Assembly (NCBI GenBank): GCA_027451785.1
Contig: DAIDIS010000038.1
Coordinates: 1 to 36,222 of the forward strand
DNA from: Acidimicrobiales bacterium
GTDB lineage: Bacteria; Actinomycetota; Acidimicrobiia; Acidimicrobiales; JAKAVM01
Reading direction: 5' to 3'
DNA: 36,222 bases
In this document: positions 7,358-15,521 of the stretch, piece after piece
Position numbering within the stretch: the first letter of the stretch is position 1
Layout: every line of letters begins with the position of its first letter
Notes under the pieces: model-generated
What the model was told of the DNA's origin: nothing
The model's database searches: none
What the model saw: the letters and a program-made list of their open reading frames with translations, nothing else
Position numbers and translations under genes: made by a program

Positions 7358-7396
7358 CAAATTGCCATGTTTTGAAGCCGAAGAATTGGGGTAAAT

Positions 7397-8998
7397 ATGC
7401 AACGCCTTACGGGTCTCGACGCCACGTTCCTATATTTGGAGACACCCGAGCAGCACATGCACACAGGCGGTGTCTTCGTATTTGATCCCTCCGAGCAGCC
7501 GGAAACATACAGACCGTATGAAGCCGTCCGCTCAGTCCTCGAGTCCCGCATTCACCTTCTCGCTCCATTCAGGCGACGTCTGGTTCAAGTGCCGTTTGCA
7601 CTCCACCACCCGATCTGGATCGAGGATCCCGATTTCGACTTGGACTACCACCTGAGGCGCGCAGCCCTACCATCGCCTGGCGGAGAGAAGGAGTTGGCGG
7701 AGCTGGCGAGCGAGATAATGGGCAGGCAGCTGGACCGCAACCATCCATTATGGGAAGCCTACGTAGTTGAAGGATTACAAGACGGCTACTTCGCTGTAAT
7801 AACGAAGACGCACCACGCAGCGATCGACGGCGTCTCGGGCGCCGAGCTGATCGTCAATCTCTTAGACCTGTCGGCAGAAGTGAGAGAAGTACCTCCACCG
7901 GAAAAGCCCTGGGAACCGGATCACGTCCCCAGTGATTTCGAGATGGTCGGATACGCTCTCTCCTCACTTTCCCGTCAACCGATATCTGCCGTAAAGGCTG
8001 TCAGGCGAACTATGGAAATGGCGCTTAATCTGCGGGAGAGAAATCGTCAGCCTGGGGTAAGCCCGCCACCTTCTCCTTTCCGCTGCCCCAAGACAAGCCT
8101 CAACGTGACCGTAGGCCCAAGGCGCAAGGCGAGCTTCGTAGATGTGTCTTTGGACGACTTGAAGCTGATCAAGAACACTTTTGGCGGGACGGTCAACGAC
8201 GTGGTGATGGCCCTTACGTCCGGCGCGCTGAGGAGGTATCTGGAGTCGAAGGGCGAAATACCGGAATCTCCCCTGGTGGCATTCGTACCTATTTCAGTTA
8301 GGACGGAAGACAATATGGGATCCCTTGGCAACAAGGTCTCCGGGATGCTTGCAACGCTCGCATCCGACATAGAAGATCCGGTCGAGAGACTTCATGCCAT
8401 ATCCGATGGAGTGCTTCAGGCCAAAGAACAGGACAAGGCCATCGGGGCCACGACGCTCACCGATTGGGCGGAGTTCGCCGCGCCGGCAATTGCCGCTCGT
8501 GCCGCACGATTGATTGCAGACATGAAAGTCTTCGAACGCTTGAAGCCGATATTCAACGTGCTCATCTCGAACGTGCCCGGCCCGAACTTTCCCCTCTACT
8601 CCGCTGGCTCCCGGCTGGTCGCCATGTACCCTATGGGTCCGGTCTCAAATGGCGCGGCCCTGAACATCACAGTTATGAGCTACATGGGCAGGATGAATTT
8701 CGGTTTGATGGCCTGTGCCGACGCTCTCCATGACGTTGACCGCATCGGTGGTTACCTACTCGACTCCCTTGCTGAGCTGAAGAAGGCGGCCGAGAAAGTA
8801 AACGGCAAGACGGCTGACGCTGCTGAGAGCATTGAAACTGAAGCCGTTGCTACCGTAACCGGATCTGCCGATGAACATGCAAAGCGATCACCGGCCAGCA
8901 CGACTCGCGCCCGTCGGAGTCCCTCGATATCAGGCGCATCCCGGTCTGGGACCACCCCCGCTCGGAAGCTCCCGGCCAAGGGCAAAACGGCTCGCTGA
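7397..8998 (+). CDS. WS/DGAT acyltransferase (wax ester synthase/diacylglycerol acyltransferase)
   Basis: Membrane-associated acyl-CoA acyltransferase that makes triacylglycerols or wax esters for storage, typical of actinobacteria. The catalytic motif HHxxxDG reads HHAAIDG (His139, His140, Asp144, Gly145). The early PLWEAYVVEGL, the central GTVNDVVMAL and the late NVLISNVPGP blocks are all family landmarks, as is the opening MQRLTGLDATFLYLETP. GGGG lies about five bases upstream of the ATG at 7397. The protein is longer than the usual 450-480 residues because of a low-complexity Ser/Thr/Ala/Arg-rich C-terminal tail (from about residue 465) with no recognised domain. Together with the secreted lipase it implies neutral-lipid turnover. 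Confidence 0.95.
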   Translation: MQRLTGLDATFLYLETPEQHMHTGGVFVFDPSEQPETYRPYEAVRSVLESRIHLLAPFRRRLVQVPFALHHPIWIEDPDFDLDYHLRRAALPSPGGEKELAELASEIMGRQLDRNHPLWEAYVVEGLQDGYFAVITKTHHAAIDGVSGAELIVNLLDLSAEVREVPPPEKPWEPDHVPSDFEMVGYALSSLSRQPISAVKAVRRTMEMALNLRERNRQPGVSPPPSPFRCPKTSLNVTVGPRRKASFVDVSLDDLKLIKNTFGGTVNDVVMALTSGALRRYLESKGEIPESPLVAFVPISVRTEDNMGSLGNKVSGMLATLASDIEDPVERLHAISDGVLQAKEQDKAIGATTLTDWAEFAAPAIAARAARLIADMKVFERLKPIFNVLISNVPGPNFPLYSAGSRLVAMYPMGPVSNGAALNITVMSYMGRMNFGLMACADALHDVDRIGGYLLDSLAELKKAAEKVNGKTADAAESIETEAVATVTGSADEHAKRSPASTTRARRSPSISGASRSGTTPARKLPAKGKTAR

Positions 8999-9026
8999 AC
9001 TGGACCCAACGTTTAGCTTTTTTTGG

Positions 9027-9060
9027 CTCAACGGACCGAGATTACGCTCGGCCTGTTGAG
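9027..9060. terminator. Hairpin between WS/DGAT and tRNA-Gly
   Basis: Arms of 14 bases (9027-9040 and 9047-9060) pair with one mismatch and one G-U around a 6-base loop. It follows the WS/DGAT stop by 28 bases. A run of seven T precedes rather than follows the stem, so it is a weak intrinsic terminator on the plus strand; a structural or attenuating role before the tRNA is possible. Confidence 0.45.
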
Positions 9061-9070
9061 TTGGTAGTAT
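9042..9070 (+). promoter_or_regulatory. Candidate tRNA-Gly promoter
   Basis: TTACGC (9042-9047) and TAGTAT (9065-9070) are 17 bases apart, and the -10 ends nine bases before the mature 5' end of the tRNA. The -35 overlaps the loop and 3' arm of the hairpin above. Confidence 0.4.
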
Positions 9071-9079
9071 GTCCCCAGC

Positions 9080-9155
9080 GCGGACGTGGCTCAGCTGGTA
9101 GAGCATCACCTTGCCAAGGTGAGGGTCGCGGGTTCGAATCCCGTCGTCCGCTCCA
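9080..9155 (+). tRNA. tRNA-Gly (anticodon GCC), CCA encoded
   Basis: Complete cloverleaf: acceptor stem GCGGACG with CGTCCGC, D-arm with AGCTGGTAGAGC, anticodon stem TCACC/GGTGA with loop TTGCCAA (anticodon GCC), and T-arm with GGTTCGAATCC. The discriminator is T at 9152 and CCA (9153-9155) is encoded. GCC decodes the glycine codons GGC and GGT. Confidence 0.97.
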
Positions 9156-9159
9156 ATGA

Positions 9160-9182
9160 AGAGGGTCCTCGAAGGACCCTCT
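9160..9182 (+). terminator. Hairpin downstream of tRNA-Gly
   Basis: A perfect 10-base-pair stem (AGAGGGTCCT with AGGACCCTCT) with a 3-base loop begins five bases after the tRNA CCA. A T-rich tail is absent (CGTCGCG follows), but position and stability make it the likely tRNA terminator or processing signal. Confidence 0.65.
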
Positions 9183-9441
9183 CGTCGCGCCAGGGGACTC
9201 TGCATTTCGCATCCGAGGCTCTAGCCGGTTTGGCGGCCCGCCGGCAAGAACCCTCAACCCATCGAGGTTCATTGACCGAATTTTCTTACAAATCGTCTCA
9301 AAAATGACCCAAACCTTAATGAATCCGTCAGATTCGCAAATCTAGGCTTTCGACATGCTCGTCGCGCTGTCTTACACACTCTCTGCGTTCGATATCGAAA
9401 TGAGGGTTGTGAGGGTTTCTGCCGACTTCCGCATTGCCAGC
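9183..9441. other. Intergenic stretch without gene
   Basis: About 260 bases between the tRNA hairpin and the palindrome before the methyltransferase-family gene. ORFs here are short and either antisense to the tRNA or of no recognisable family. A TTGACC at 9272 lacks a -10 at the right distance. I see no integrase remnant or duplicated tRNA end. Confidence 0.5.
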
Positions 9442-9465
9442 TACTTACTGACATCTCAGTAAGTA
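9442..9465. promoter_or_regulatory. Perfect inverted repeat, probable operator
   Basis: Two perfectly complementary 10-base arms, TACTTACTGA and TCAGTAAGTA, flank the spacer CATC. The element covers the -35 of the promoter below and part of its spacer, a position where a dimeric repressor (for example TetR- or MarR-type) would block RNA polymerase. No regulator gene is adjacent. Confidence 0.8.
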
Positions 9466-9476
9466 AGGGATAAGAT
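9448..9476 (+). promoter_or_regulatory. Leaderless promoter of the ICMT-family gene
   Basis: CTGACA (9448-9453) and TAAGAT (9471-9476) are separated by exactly 17 bases, and six further bases lead to the ATG at 9483, so the predicted transcription start is the start codon itself. No Shine-Dalgarno is present. Confidence 0.7.
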
Positions 9477-9482
9477 TCTGTG

Positions 9483-10061
9483 ATGCGGTCCACTGCTATT
9501 CCACTCTCGGCGAAAGTGATCTTTGGAGTCATTGGCGTCGTTTGGCTCGCGATTGAGCTGAGGAAAGGCTTGCACAAGCGAGCCGAGGCCTCGACCGCAG
9601 ATCAGGGAAGCAAACTTGCGAATATCATCCCCAATATCGGGGTGGTTGTAGCCATAGCGCTGGCGCTTATTTTTCCCAGTGCAATCTTCGGATCACGGCA
9701 TGTCACCAGTTGGTTGGGAATTTGTGTCTTCGTGGCGGGCTTTGCGTTGCGATTATGGTGCTTTGCCGCTCTCGGGCAATATTTTACCTTCATGGTTCAA
9801 ACCAGTAAGGACCAGCCGGTGATCCAGTCAGGTCCTTACAAATTCCTTCGCCACCCAAGTTATGCCGGCGTCCTGCTGGTTGTCACCGGCGTGGGGATAT
9901 TCTTCGGCTATTACATTTCACTTCTCGTTGCCGTTGGGGCAGTCTTCGCAGGCTTGGCCTACCGAATCGGAGTCGAAGAGGCAGCGCTGGAGAATGAGCT
10001 CGGAACCAAATACAGCGAGTTCGCCAAAGGCCGCAAACGGCTTATTCCTTTCGTTTGGTAA
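9483..10061 (+). CDS. Isoprenylcysteine carboxyl methyltransferase-family membrane protein
   Basis: Integral membrane methyltransferase of the ICMT/PEMT-like superfamily; bacterial members have mostly unknown small-molecule or lipid substrates. The C-terminal signature is clear: GPYKFLRHPSYAGVLL, then after a hydrophobic hairpin RIGVEEAALENELG and YSEFAKGRKRLIPF, which form the SAM-binding and catalytic part. Four to five membrane segments precede and surround it (residues about 8-24, 48-66, 75-97, 125-150). GTG at 9480 and ATG at 9483 are adjacent possible starts; the promoter geometry favours the ATG. The gene is alone, and its palindromic promoter suggests dedicated control. Confidence 0.88.
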   Translation: MRSTAIPLSAKVIFGVIGVVWLAIELRKGLHKRAEASTADQGSKLANIIPNIGVVVAIALALIFPSAIFGSRHVTSWLGICVFVAGFALRLWCFAALGQYFTFMVQTSKDQPVIQSGPYKFLRHPSYAGVLLVVTGVGIFFGYYISLLVAVGAVFAGLAYRIGVEEAALENELGTKYSEFAKGRKRLIPFVW

Positions 10062-10120
10062 GACCTACCTTCATCGCCGGCAACAAGAATTGCAACCGTG
10101 CCGTACTGGCGCACCACGAT

Positions 10121-10999
10121 TCAGGCGGAGAACCCTGCCTCTCCCCGGTTGCTGCTTTTCCCAGCCTGCCTATTGGAGCCGTTAATGTACAAGACTCCGC
10201 ATACAACGAGTGACAGCGAAACCAACTCCGGAATCACCAACACGCCGGATCTCAGGCTCTCTCCGAACAGGCCGACCCCCAGCGCCACCGAAACCAAAGG
10301 GTCGGTTATGGTAATCGCAGGCTGAGCGATCCTGACCTGCCCGTATTGAAAGGCATTGTTCGACAACCAAAGGGCCGCAATTCCGCAGAAGGCCATCACG
10401 TATGGCGACCAACTTCCGAGCACTCCCCATCCGCGATGGTGAGCAACGACTGTTAGGTACTTTGCGAAAGCGGCAGTGAGCGCGAACAGTGCGCCCGCTG
10501 CTATGCCATAGCCAGCAGAAGCAATCCTCCCCTCCGGAGATCGCAAGCCAGCCCTTACGATTCCAACTAAAAGGCACACCGAGCCCGATGCCGCAATCCA
10601 CTGGATGAGCGAAGGCAATCTAGATGGGGCGGAGTGATTCTCGGAAGTGGCCAGAAATCCAGCAAGGCCTATGACGATCATCCCGGCCGCTGCCCAGCTG
10701 CCACGATTGTGCCTCTCCTCATTGATGCGCTGGGCCAGGGCCAAGGCGAATACCAGCTCGATGACGAGAAGGGGTTGAACAACGGTCAGGCTGGCATGCG
10801 CCAAGGCGACCAGATGAAAGCAAAAAGACGCCGCAACCCCAGCCACTGATACCAGCCAGTACGGATTCCGGAACCTAAGTATGGCCAACCGCCATCCCCT
10901 TACGTCCAGGTCCCCAATCGAGGTACCCGCTTTCCGTTGAGCAACCGATGATGCCGCGTTAAAGACGGCAGAAATTATCGCAGCGAGATACCCAAGCAT
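10121..10999 (-). CDS. EamA/DMT-superfamily transporter
   Basis: Inner-membrane drug/metabolite-type transporter with about ten predicted transmembrane helices and the internal two-fold repeat of the family. Helix 1 is MLGYLAAIISAVFNAASSVAQRK and a second-repeat motif appears in QPAITITDPLVSVALG. Substrate unknown. The ATG at 10999 lies five bases after the stop of the YihY-like gene, with AAGG just upstream, so it is the last gene of the prenyl/hopanoid operon. That context makes an isoprenoid or lipid cargo possible, but this is inference from position only. Confidence 0.82.
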   Translation of the reverse strand: MLGYLAAIISAVFNAASSVAQRKAGTSIGDLDVRGWRLAILRFRNPYWLVSVAGVAASFCFHLVALAHASLTVVQPLLVIELVFALALAQRINEERHNRGSWAAAGMIVIGLAGFLATSENHSAPSRLPSLIQWIAASGSVCLLVGIVRAGLRSPEGRIASAGYGIAAGALFALTAAFAKYLTVVAHHRGWGVLGSWSPYVMAFCGIAALWLSNNAFQYGQVRIAQPAITITDPLVSVALGVGLFGESLRSGVLVIPELVSLSLVVCGVLYINGSNRQAGKSSNRGEAGFSA

Positions 11000-11004
11000 G
11001 AGCC

Positions 11005-11898
11005 TTAAATCTGATTTTGATTCCCAATGCTTACTTCCTCACCTCGGTCGGAAACAAGGCTCCTTGGCCAAATTGCCTTGTAGAGAACGACGTTCAGCTC
11101 CGTAGATAGAAGTGTGACCTCCGACACAAGTAACACCCATGCCAATAGCCCGATCACTACAGCGAACATACCGTAGGAGCCGGAGGCACTTCTCATTGCG
11201 TGGCGCACTAGATAGGACCCGACCGACTCCAAGACCCACCATGCCAGGCCTCCGGCCAGTGACCCCGGCATCAACTTTCTCATTGGAAGTCGTAGCGGCG
11301 TCAGCATCTTGAACGCACCCAGATAAAGAGTGCAACTAAGGAGAATTGCGACGATGGTAGCCGCGACCCGCAAGACAATCTCTGGAGCAGCGCCCGTCAG
11401 CCACCCCGAAAGCATAGTGACAGCTATTGTCCCCGAGCCTAGATAAGCAGTGAATTCCATACCTTTCAAGGTTCGGGACCAGAACCCTGGTCGTCCGGAT
11501 GCCGGGATACCCCAAGCTTGTTGAGTCACGAATATGGCCGAGTTTGAAAGGCCGCGCGACCCATAGAGCAATCCCAATGCCGAGACGACGAACGCAGGAA
11601 TGGACACATGCGCGATCGTGTGTATGTTGTCCTTAATTTGAGTGCCCACGATGGGGAACTCCACGAACGCCGATTGGAGGATCCGGCGCTTGATACCTGG
11701 GGCCTTGACCAGCAAGACCCCAAGTGCCGAGGTCAGCAGGAGCAGGAGCGGGAACAATGCGACAAAGCTGGAGTATGTAAGCTGAGTCGCCAGTAGGCTG
11801 CCGTTGTCATCTGAGTACTTCTTGAAAACCGCAATCGCTACCGAAGTCGTTTTCCGTTTTTGCTGGAAGCGGTCAAGCCGATTAACCAGCGGAATCAC
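11005..11898 (-). CDS. YihY/BrkB-family membrane protein
   Basis: Integral membrane protein of the YihY/virulence-factor BrkB family, with six predicted helices and no settled biochemical function. Family marks are LLATQLTYSSFVALFPLLLLL near the N-terminus (listed in part as YSSFVALFPL), GSYGMFAVVIGLLAWVLL, and LSTELNVVL before the C-terminus. The GTG at 11898 is chosen because it overlaps the SDR stop as GTGA; the TTG at 11934 would extend 12 residues into the SDR gene. In operon with SDR and HpnH upstream and the EamA transporter downstream. Confidence 0.87.
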   Translation of the reverse strand: MIPLVNRLDRFQQKRKTTSVAIAVFKKYSDDNGSLLATQLTYSSFVALFPLLLLLTSALGVLLVKAPGIKRRILQSAFVEFPIVGTQIKDNIHTIAHVSIPAFVVSALGLLYGSRGLSNSAIFVTQQAWGIPASGRPGFWSRTLKGMEFTAYLGSGTIAVTMLSGWLTGAAPEIVLRVAATIVAILLSCTLYLGAFKMLTPLRLPMRKLMPGSLAGGLAWWVLESVGSYLVRHAMRSASGSYGMFAVVIGLLAWVLLVSEVTLLSTELNVVLYKAIWPRSLVSDRGEEVSIGNQNQI

Positions 11899-12698
11899 TT
11901 GATTCTCATGGCGACCTTGGACATGGCCCAACAATAGGGCCGGGGGAATGCAACTTTCACGAGATGGGCAGACTTAAGCCACCCCGGAATGAAGGCCTCT
12001 CGTCTGCCGGCCTCGACCACATCCCAAATCTTGGAGGCCGCATCAGCGGCATCCATCGACCTGGGCACCAGTCGGCTCTCCCTTCCGCCGGCAGACCCGA
12101 AATTGCCGATGTCGAGGCCAGTCCGAACCCGACCAAGCCTCACTGTCGTGACTCGAATTCCCTTAGATGCAAGCTCGGCAGCCAATGCCTCCGCCAATCC
12201 TTCACCCGCAAACTTGGTAGCCGAGTAAACGGACTCATATGGCACTCCGGTAATGCCCGCAATCGATGAGACCAGGACCAGCTGTCCGTTCCGGGCCCGG
12301 AGCATGGGAGCCAGCCCAATCCGGAAGGTGTTGATCGTGCCCGCGACATTGGTTCCGATCACCTCCGCGACCCTCGATGTCTTCGTAGAAACCAACTCTG
12401 CCTTCATACCTACGCCCGCATTGGCAACCAGGACGTCAATGCCCCCGAGACCGGCAGTTACAATCCTCAGAGCACGCCCGAGCTCTTTCCCATTGGAAAT
12501 GTCGGCCGGGTAGGCGACTGCGGTTGAACCGGTATCCGAGACTTCACTAACCACAGCGTCAAGGTCGGCCTTGCTTCTTGCGATAAGGCCGATCCTTGCT
12601 CCACGCCGCCCGGCTTCAATCGCCATCGCTCTCCCCAGGCCGCGAGACGACCCGGTTATCACAACCGACTTTCCGGCAACTCCTTGGGGGCGGCTCAA
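11895..12698 (-). CDS. Short-chain dehydrogenase/reductase
   Basis: Classical SDR, an NAD(P)-dependent oxidoreductase. The cofactor motif is TGSSRGLG (residues 15-22); an arginine after beta-2 (ARSKAD) hints at NADPH preference; NAGVG is at 93-97; catalytic residues are Ser145, Tyr158 and Lys162 (YSATK). A hydrophobic, basic C-terminus (FPRPYCWAMSKVAMRIK) may associate with the membrane. The TTG start at 12698 overlaps the HpnH stop as TTGA. Its place directly behind hpnH suggests it oxidises or reduces the hopanoid or prenyl side chain, which is inference; no family marker for that role is visible. Confidence 0.9.
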   Translation of the reverse strand: MSRPQGVAGKSVVITGSSRGLGRAMAIEAGRRGARIGLIARSKADLDAVVSEVSDTGSTAVAYPADISNGKELGRALRIVTAGLGGIDVLVANAGVGMKAELVSTKTSRVAEVIGTNVAGTINTFRIGLAPMLRARNGQLVLVSSIAGITGVPYESVYSATKFAGEGLAEALAAELASKGIRVTTVRLGRVRTGLDIGNFGSAGGRESRLVPRSMDAADAASKIWDVVEAGRREAFIPGWLKSAHLVKVAFPRPYCWAMSKVAMRIK

Positions 12699-13699
12699 GG
12701 ACCCAGAGCCGCCCTAAGCGACTCCTTCATCGACCCGAGAGTAGCGTGCACTGCGGTCGGCTCATAACCGCAGTGAGCCATGCAATTGGCACAGCGAATG
12801 TCCTTTCCCCTTCCGTAGCTACCCCAATCCGTTGTCTCGATCAGCTCCTTGTAGGTTCTTGCGTACCCGTCGGCCATCAAGTAGCACGGTCTCTGCCAGC
12901 CAAAAATCGAATAGGACGGTATCCCCCATGCAGTGCAGTCGTAGTCGACCTTGCCCTCGAGAAAGTCGAGATACAAGGGCGTATGATTTAGTCGCCAACG
13001 CTTCCGGCCCCCATGGGCAAATGCCTGGGAAAAGAGTCTCCGAGTCTCTGCTACACCCATGAAGTGTTCCTGGTCGGGAGCTTTGCCGTAAGCATACGCT
13101 GGTGAAATCATCATGGCGTCTACCTGCAGCTCATCGTTAAGGAAATCGAGGACTTCCCTCACGGTCTTTGGGGAATCGGTGCTGAAGAAGGTCGAGTTGG
13201 TGGTCACCCTGAACCCAAGTGCCTTTGCCTCCCTTATGGCTTCGACAGCCTTGTCGAAAACCCCTTCCCTACTTACGGCTTTGTCATGAGCATCTTTCAG
13301 GCCGTCGATATGGACAACCCAAGAGAAATTGTCCGATGGCTCAAAATGCCGGGCCTTGCGCTGAAGCAGGAGGGCGTTGGTGCACAGATAGACGAACCTG
13401 TTGCGCTTGACCAACTCATAAACAATCTTGTCGATTTGGGGATGGAGGAGTGGCTCTCCACCGGCAATCGAAACCATTGGGGCTCCGCACTCCTCAACTG
13501 CCCCCACCGCGTCATCGACGCTAAGGCGCTTTCGCAGGGTTTCGATTGGATGTTGAATCTTTCCGCACCCGGAACAAGACAAGTTGCAGGCAAAAAGCGG
13601 CTCCAACTCGACTATCAGAGGAAACTTTTCGACCTTGCGCCGCTTTTGCTGCGCGAGATACTTGAATATCGCTGCTTTTTGCTTAATGGGAATCGACAA
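12695..13699 (-). CDS. hpnH: Adenosyl-hopene transferase HpnH (radical SAM)
   Basis: Radical SAM enzyme that joins the 5'-deoxyadenosyl moiety to diploptene, the first step of C35 bacteriohopanepolyol side-chain synthesis. The cluster motif is CNLSCSGC (Cys38, Cys42, Cys45) in the family context LEPLFACNLSCSGCGKIQ. AGGEPLLHP is the SAM-contacting glycine-rich motif; NSTFF, the PAYAYG strand and the C-terminal CANCMAHCGYEP cysteine cluster are also family features. Length 334 is typical. The start is TTG at 13699, two bases after the ispH stop. It is embedded in an operon with prenyl synthase, HpnG-like and IspH genes, strongly supporting the assignment. Confidence 0.94.
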   Translation of the reverse strand: MSIPIKQKAAIFKYLAQQKRRKVEKFPLIVELEPLFACNLSCSGCGKIQHPIETLRKRLSVDDAVGAVEECGAPMVSIAGGEPLLHPQIDKIVYELVKRNRFVYLCTNALLLQRKARHFEPSDNFSWVVHIDGLKDAHDKAVSREGVFDKAVEAIREAKALGFRVTTNSTFFSTDSPKTVREVLDFLNDELQVDAMMISPAYAYGKAPDQEHFMGVAETRRLFSQAFAHGGRKRWRLNHTPLYLDFLEGKVDYDCTAWGIPSYSIFGWQRPCYLMADGYARTYKELIETTDWGSYGRGKDIRCANCMAHCGYEPTAVHATLGSMKESLRAALGP

Positions 13700-13701
13700 G
13701 C

Positions 13702-14760
13702 CTAGAACCTCCTATTTGGGTTCCTGATCTTGGTCCGGCGCATCTTCCTTGTCGGAGGCTGAGCGGAGCGAAAGGTTTCGTCACTGCCCGATGGAGCTTC
13801 CTGCACGTTGTGGGTATCGGAAGACGAGTCCCGCAGTCCCGATGGAATGGTGAACTGAACCCCGTACTCGAAATCTTCGGAGTTCACTCTCAAATCGATT
13901 ATGGGGCAATCGCCGAAGTGCCTCTTCAGTTCCGAGACAACCCCGACCACAAGCATCTCCGGAGTGGAAGCACCGGCTGCAACCCCAACCGAGGACTCCT
14001 CGGAAATCGCCGCCCATGGGATTCCCTCTGAATCGTCAATCAGCGAAGCTTGGCAGCCACTCCGAATGGCAACCTCGACAAGTCGGTTGGCATTAGAAGA
14101 ACTCCGCGAACCGACCACAAGAATCGTGTCGCATTTCTCAGCCAATTCCTTCACTGCCTTCTGCCGATTCTGGCTCGCGTAACAGACATCCTCAGATGGA
14201 GGTGGGGTCGCTAACGGGTACCTCGCTACCAGGTGACCGACGATGTCGGACACCTCGTCATTAGCGAGGGTCGTCTGAGTTATAAAGGTGACTCCTCTGG
14301 CCGAATCAAGCCCGAGCTTCAACACGTCATCCGTCGACTCAACCAGATGAATGCCTGGGACTTCGCCCATCGTGCCTAGGGTTTCGTCGTGACCCGCGTG
14401 GGCAATCAGCACTACCTGATCACCTCGCTCGTAACCTCGCTTTGCCTCAACATGAACTTTGGTCACAAGGGGGCAAGTGGCGTCGATAACTCTGTGCCCC
14501 ATGGAATCGGCCTCTTGCCTGACCGCAGGCGACACACCATGAGCGGAGAAGACCACCACCGACCTGGGTGGCGCCTCATCAACCTCCTCAACAAAAACAG
14601 CGCCTTTTGCAGCGAGTTGATTCACCACGAACTCGTTGTGCACAATTTGCTTGCGCACATATACCGGGGGCCCGTATTTCGAAAGTGCACGCTCAACAAT
14701 CTCGATTGCCCGGTCGACTCCCGCGCAAAATGCCCTAGATCTGGCCAGGTAGATTCTCAT
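13702..14760 (-). CDS. ispH: 4-hydroxy-3-methylbut-2-enyl diphosphate reductase
   Basis: Iron-sulfur enzyme of the last MEP-pathway step, producing IPP and DMAPP from HMBPP. The three cluster cysteines are in AFCAGVDRA (Cys12), DATCPLVTKVH and EDVCYASQNRQ; the substrate histidine motifs appear in SAHGVSP and AGHDETLGT; TQTTL and the SSNANRLVE diphosphate-binding motif are intact. ATG 14760 overlaps the upstream hpnG-like stop as ATGA and gives the normal N-terminus. A C-terminal extension of about 50 residues (Ser/Thr-rich, ending in the basic KMRRTKIRNPNRRF) exceeds the usual length. Placing ispH inside a hopanoid operon ties precursor supply to product synthesis. Confidence 0.96.
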   Translation of the reverse strand: MRIYLARSRAFCAGVDRAIEIVERALSKYGPPVYVRKQIVHNEFVVNQLAAKGAVFVEEVDEAPPRSVVVFSAHGVSPAVRQEADSMGHRVIDATCPLVTKVHVEAKRGYERGDQVVLIAHAGHDETLGTMGEVPGIHLVESTDDVLKLGLDSARGVTFITQTTLANDEVSDIVGHLVARYPLATPPPSEDVCYASQNRQKAVKELAEKCDTILVVGSRSSSNANRLVEVAIRSGCQASLIDDSEGIPWAAISEESSVGVAAGASTPEMLVVGVVSELKRHFGDCPIIDLRVNSEDFEYGVQFTIPSGLRDSSSDTHNVQEAPSGSDETFRSAQPPTRKMRRTKIRNPNRRF

Positions 14761-15521
14761 CCCGCCATATCCCTCTTGACGACTTCTCGGCTTGCCATCG
14801 GGAGCCCGGAGCAACTTGCCCCTTCGAGTTCAGCTATGACTTGGCAGACCAGAGATAATGACTTAAGCGCCCTCGGCAATTGGGCAGCTACTCTGCCCGA
14901 AATTACTCCCCTATCCAGTGGGTCAAGGACTACCCTCACAACCCCGAACTGCGTAGGCAAGCCGGATCGACGGGCCTTGTCCACAATCCAGAAGGACTCC
15001 ATATCCACTCCCAGCGCACCGCGGGATTCTAAAAGCCTTCTGCGCCGTCGCTTCGGTACGAATCTCTCGCTTGTCAGAATCGGACCGGTTGCAACCCTAA
15101 GCCCATGCATCGCCAAGTGCCGGGAGAGTTGGTGGGGCATCGACAACGAAATGGGCTTCTGGTTTTCGCTCTCCGTGCTTGATGCTTGAGCAGCTCCATC
15201 TGCTTCTGCAATGACCTTCGTAGCCACAATTACGTCACCGGTCTCCAGCCCAGCTCCGATAGCGCCGCACAAACCGACCACCAAAAGCCGGCTGCACTCG
15301 TTGGTAAGGCGGTCAGCACTACCGGGGCCACTCAGTACTCTTGTCCCACCGATACCAGCTCGTACCACGATTTCGTTTGCCAGTCGTCTTGCAGGATTGA
15401 TCCCACCATTCGTAACGTCGGCAATCGCTCTACCGACACCTCGCCTTGCAGCCCAAGCTTCAATACTCATCGGCGCGAGGATCCGAATACCACCCGGAAC
15501 GGCAATCCATTCTTGAGTCAT
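14757..15521 (-). CDS. hpnG: HpnG-like nucleosidase/phosphorylase
   Basis: Member of the nucleoside phosphorylase superfamily (PNP/MTAN fold). HpnG removes adenine from adenosylhopane, the step after HpnH. Visible marks are the glycine-rich strand LLVVGLCGAIG with GDVIVA, the ribose-contacting GVDMES, and VVRVVLDPLD near the C-terminus, which corresponds to the catalytic Asp-bearing strand. ATG 15521 overlaps the prenyl synthase stop as ATGA; the longer frame from 15584 lies inside that gene. The name rests on fold plus the hpnH/ispH neighbours rather than on a unique motif, so another nucleosidase or hopanoid-associated phosphorylase is possible. Confidence 0.82.
   Translation of the reverse strand: MTQEWIAVPGGIRILAPMSIEAWAARRGVGRAIADVTNGGINPARRLANEIVVRAGIGGTRVLSGPGSADRLTNECSRLLVVGLCGAIGAGLETGDVIVATKVIAEADGAAQASSTESENQKPISLSMPHQLSRHLAMHGLRVATGPILTSERFVPKRRRRRLLESRGALGVDMESFWIVDKARRSGLPTQFGVVRVVLDPLDRGVISGRVAAQLPRALKSLSLVCQVIAELEGASCSGLPMASREVVKRDMAG

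Noticed and set aside
8930..9272. Two minus-strand ORFs across the tRNA-Gly gene with peptides like DDGIRTRDPHLGK and SGRRDSNPRPSPWQG
   Set aside because: These are the well-known false translations of the antisense strand of a tRNA gene; they are not proteins.
9080..9480. Integration site of a mobile element at the tRNA-Gly
   Set aside because: No integrase, no repeated tRNA 3' end and no shift in gene content downstream.
14389..15189. 266-codon plus-strand ORF opposite ispH and the HpnG-like gene
   Set aside because: Antisense to two well-supported genes with 4-base overlap; translation has no motif.
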